Below are positions 5,517-5,730 of a stretch of 5,730 nt of DNA, piece after piece (the stretch's first letter is position 1; each line of letters starts with the position of its first letter). Under the pieces are notes generated by a model. It ran no database searches. It was not told the DNA's origin and saw nothing but the letters and a program-made list of their open reading frames with translations. Origin of the DNA: Spirochaetaceae bacterium. GTDB lineage: Bacteria; Spirochaetota; Spirochaetia; Treponematales; Breznakiellaceae. The position numbers and the translations under genes are program-made. The stretch spans positions 1-5,730 of the forward strand of contig JAITHF010000281.1 of the NCBI GenBank assembly GCA_031280115.1. The letters are read 5' to 3'.

Positions 5517-5635
5517 CACGTGCTTCTCGCGGTGAGCGGGTTCGCACGTTTAGTCACAACCCAGAAGCCACGCCTCAGCGGAATTCGATGGCGCACGGGC
5601 GCAGCGCAGGCAGCCGCTGGTTGGGGGTTTGGGGG
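5501..5635 (+). repeat. Structured intergenic element, copy after the LRR gene
   Basis: After the opening hairpin come TTTCACGT and a 93-bp core (5522-5614) from GCTTCTCGCG to CGCAGGCAGC, terminal repeats that are degraded here compared with the other two copies. The interior keeps CACAACCCAGAAGC (as in the inverted copy) and GCGGAATTCGAT (as in the 4174 copy). It ends with GGGGGTTTGGGGG. The next hairpin, CAGCC-GGA-GGCTG (5636-5648), has the stem sequence that opens the inverted copy. No gene is seen in 5501-5730. Confidence 0.8.
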
Positions 5636-5729
5636 CAGCCGGAGGCTGTTCCCTTACGGGAAGTTCGCAAAAGAATACGCGAACCCCATGAAGCGCCGGC
5701 AGCCGAAGGCTGTTCCCTTACGCGAAGTT
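5634..5729 (+). repeat. Direct repeat of 32 bp, 30/32 identical
   Basis: Positions 5634-5665 recur at 5698-5729 with two mismatches and a 64-bp offset. Each copy contains GGCTGTTCCCTTACG preceded by CAGCC, so each forms a CAGCC/GGCTG hairpin. TTCGC (5664-5668) can also pair with GCGAA (5679-5683) between the copies. The second copy reaches the window edge, so further copies may follow. Confidence 0.85.
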
Positions 5730-5730
5730 T

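Noticed and set aside
5501..5730. Open frame continuing past the LRR stop to the window edge
   Set aside because: It is open only because of GC-rich repeat sequence, and it starts in a hairpin directly after a normal stop.

Overview
The window is a GC-rich bacterial segment of about 5.7 kb with three gene loci, all on the + strand, separated by repeat-rich intergenic DNA. The gene set is a TetR regulator next to an RND/MMPL exporter, then a BspA-type leucine-rich-repeat protein with a cytosolic-looking N-terminal domain. Together with the large amount of structured intergenic repeat, this best fits a host-associated spirochaete, perhaps a gut treponeme. That assignment is an inference from protein style; no marker gene is present.

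Layout. Positions 1-378 are a tandem array of at least 18 units of exactly 21 bp that runs off the left edge. Its most conserved part is a palindromic TTGASTCAA junction, and the last three complete units switch to a different sequence without losing the period. Positions 379-756 hold no convincing gene. They contain a reverse-oriented copy of a dispersed, structured intergenic element. A TetR-family regulator (757-1437) and an RND exporter (from 1468) follow, 30 bp apart, and look like a regulator-transporter operon. The exporter frame is cut by one in-frame TAG at 3388-3390 and then stays open in the same frame to 4173. It is therefore one gene of about 901 codons that is either a recent nonsense pseudogene, a recoded gene, or a sequencing error. 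A second copy of the intergenic element (4174-4352) fills the gap to the LRR gene (4421-5500). A third copy (5501-5635) follows that gene directly, and a 32-bp direct repeat ends the window.

How the parts relate. The regulator probably represses the exporter, as in many TetR-transporter pairs; its ligand and the exporter substrate cannot be read from sequence. The LRR protein has its own strong ribosome binding site and is separated from the exporter by hairpins, so it is probably a separate unit.

The least expected signal is the three-copy intergenic element. It has terminal GCTTCCTGCG/CGCAGGAAGC inverted repeats and hairpins at both ends. The hairpin stems differ in sequence between copies but remain complementary, which suggests selection on structure. 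Two of the three copies start exactly at gene stop codons.
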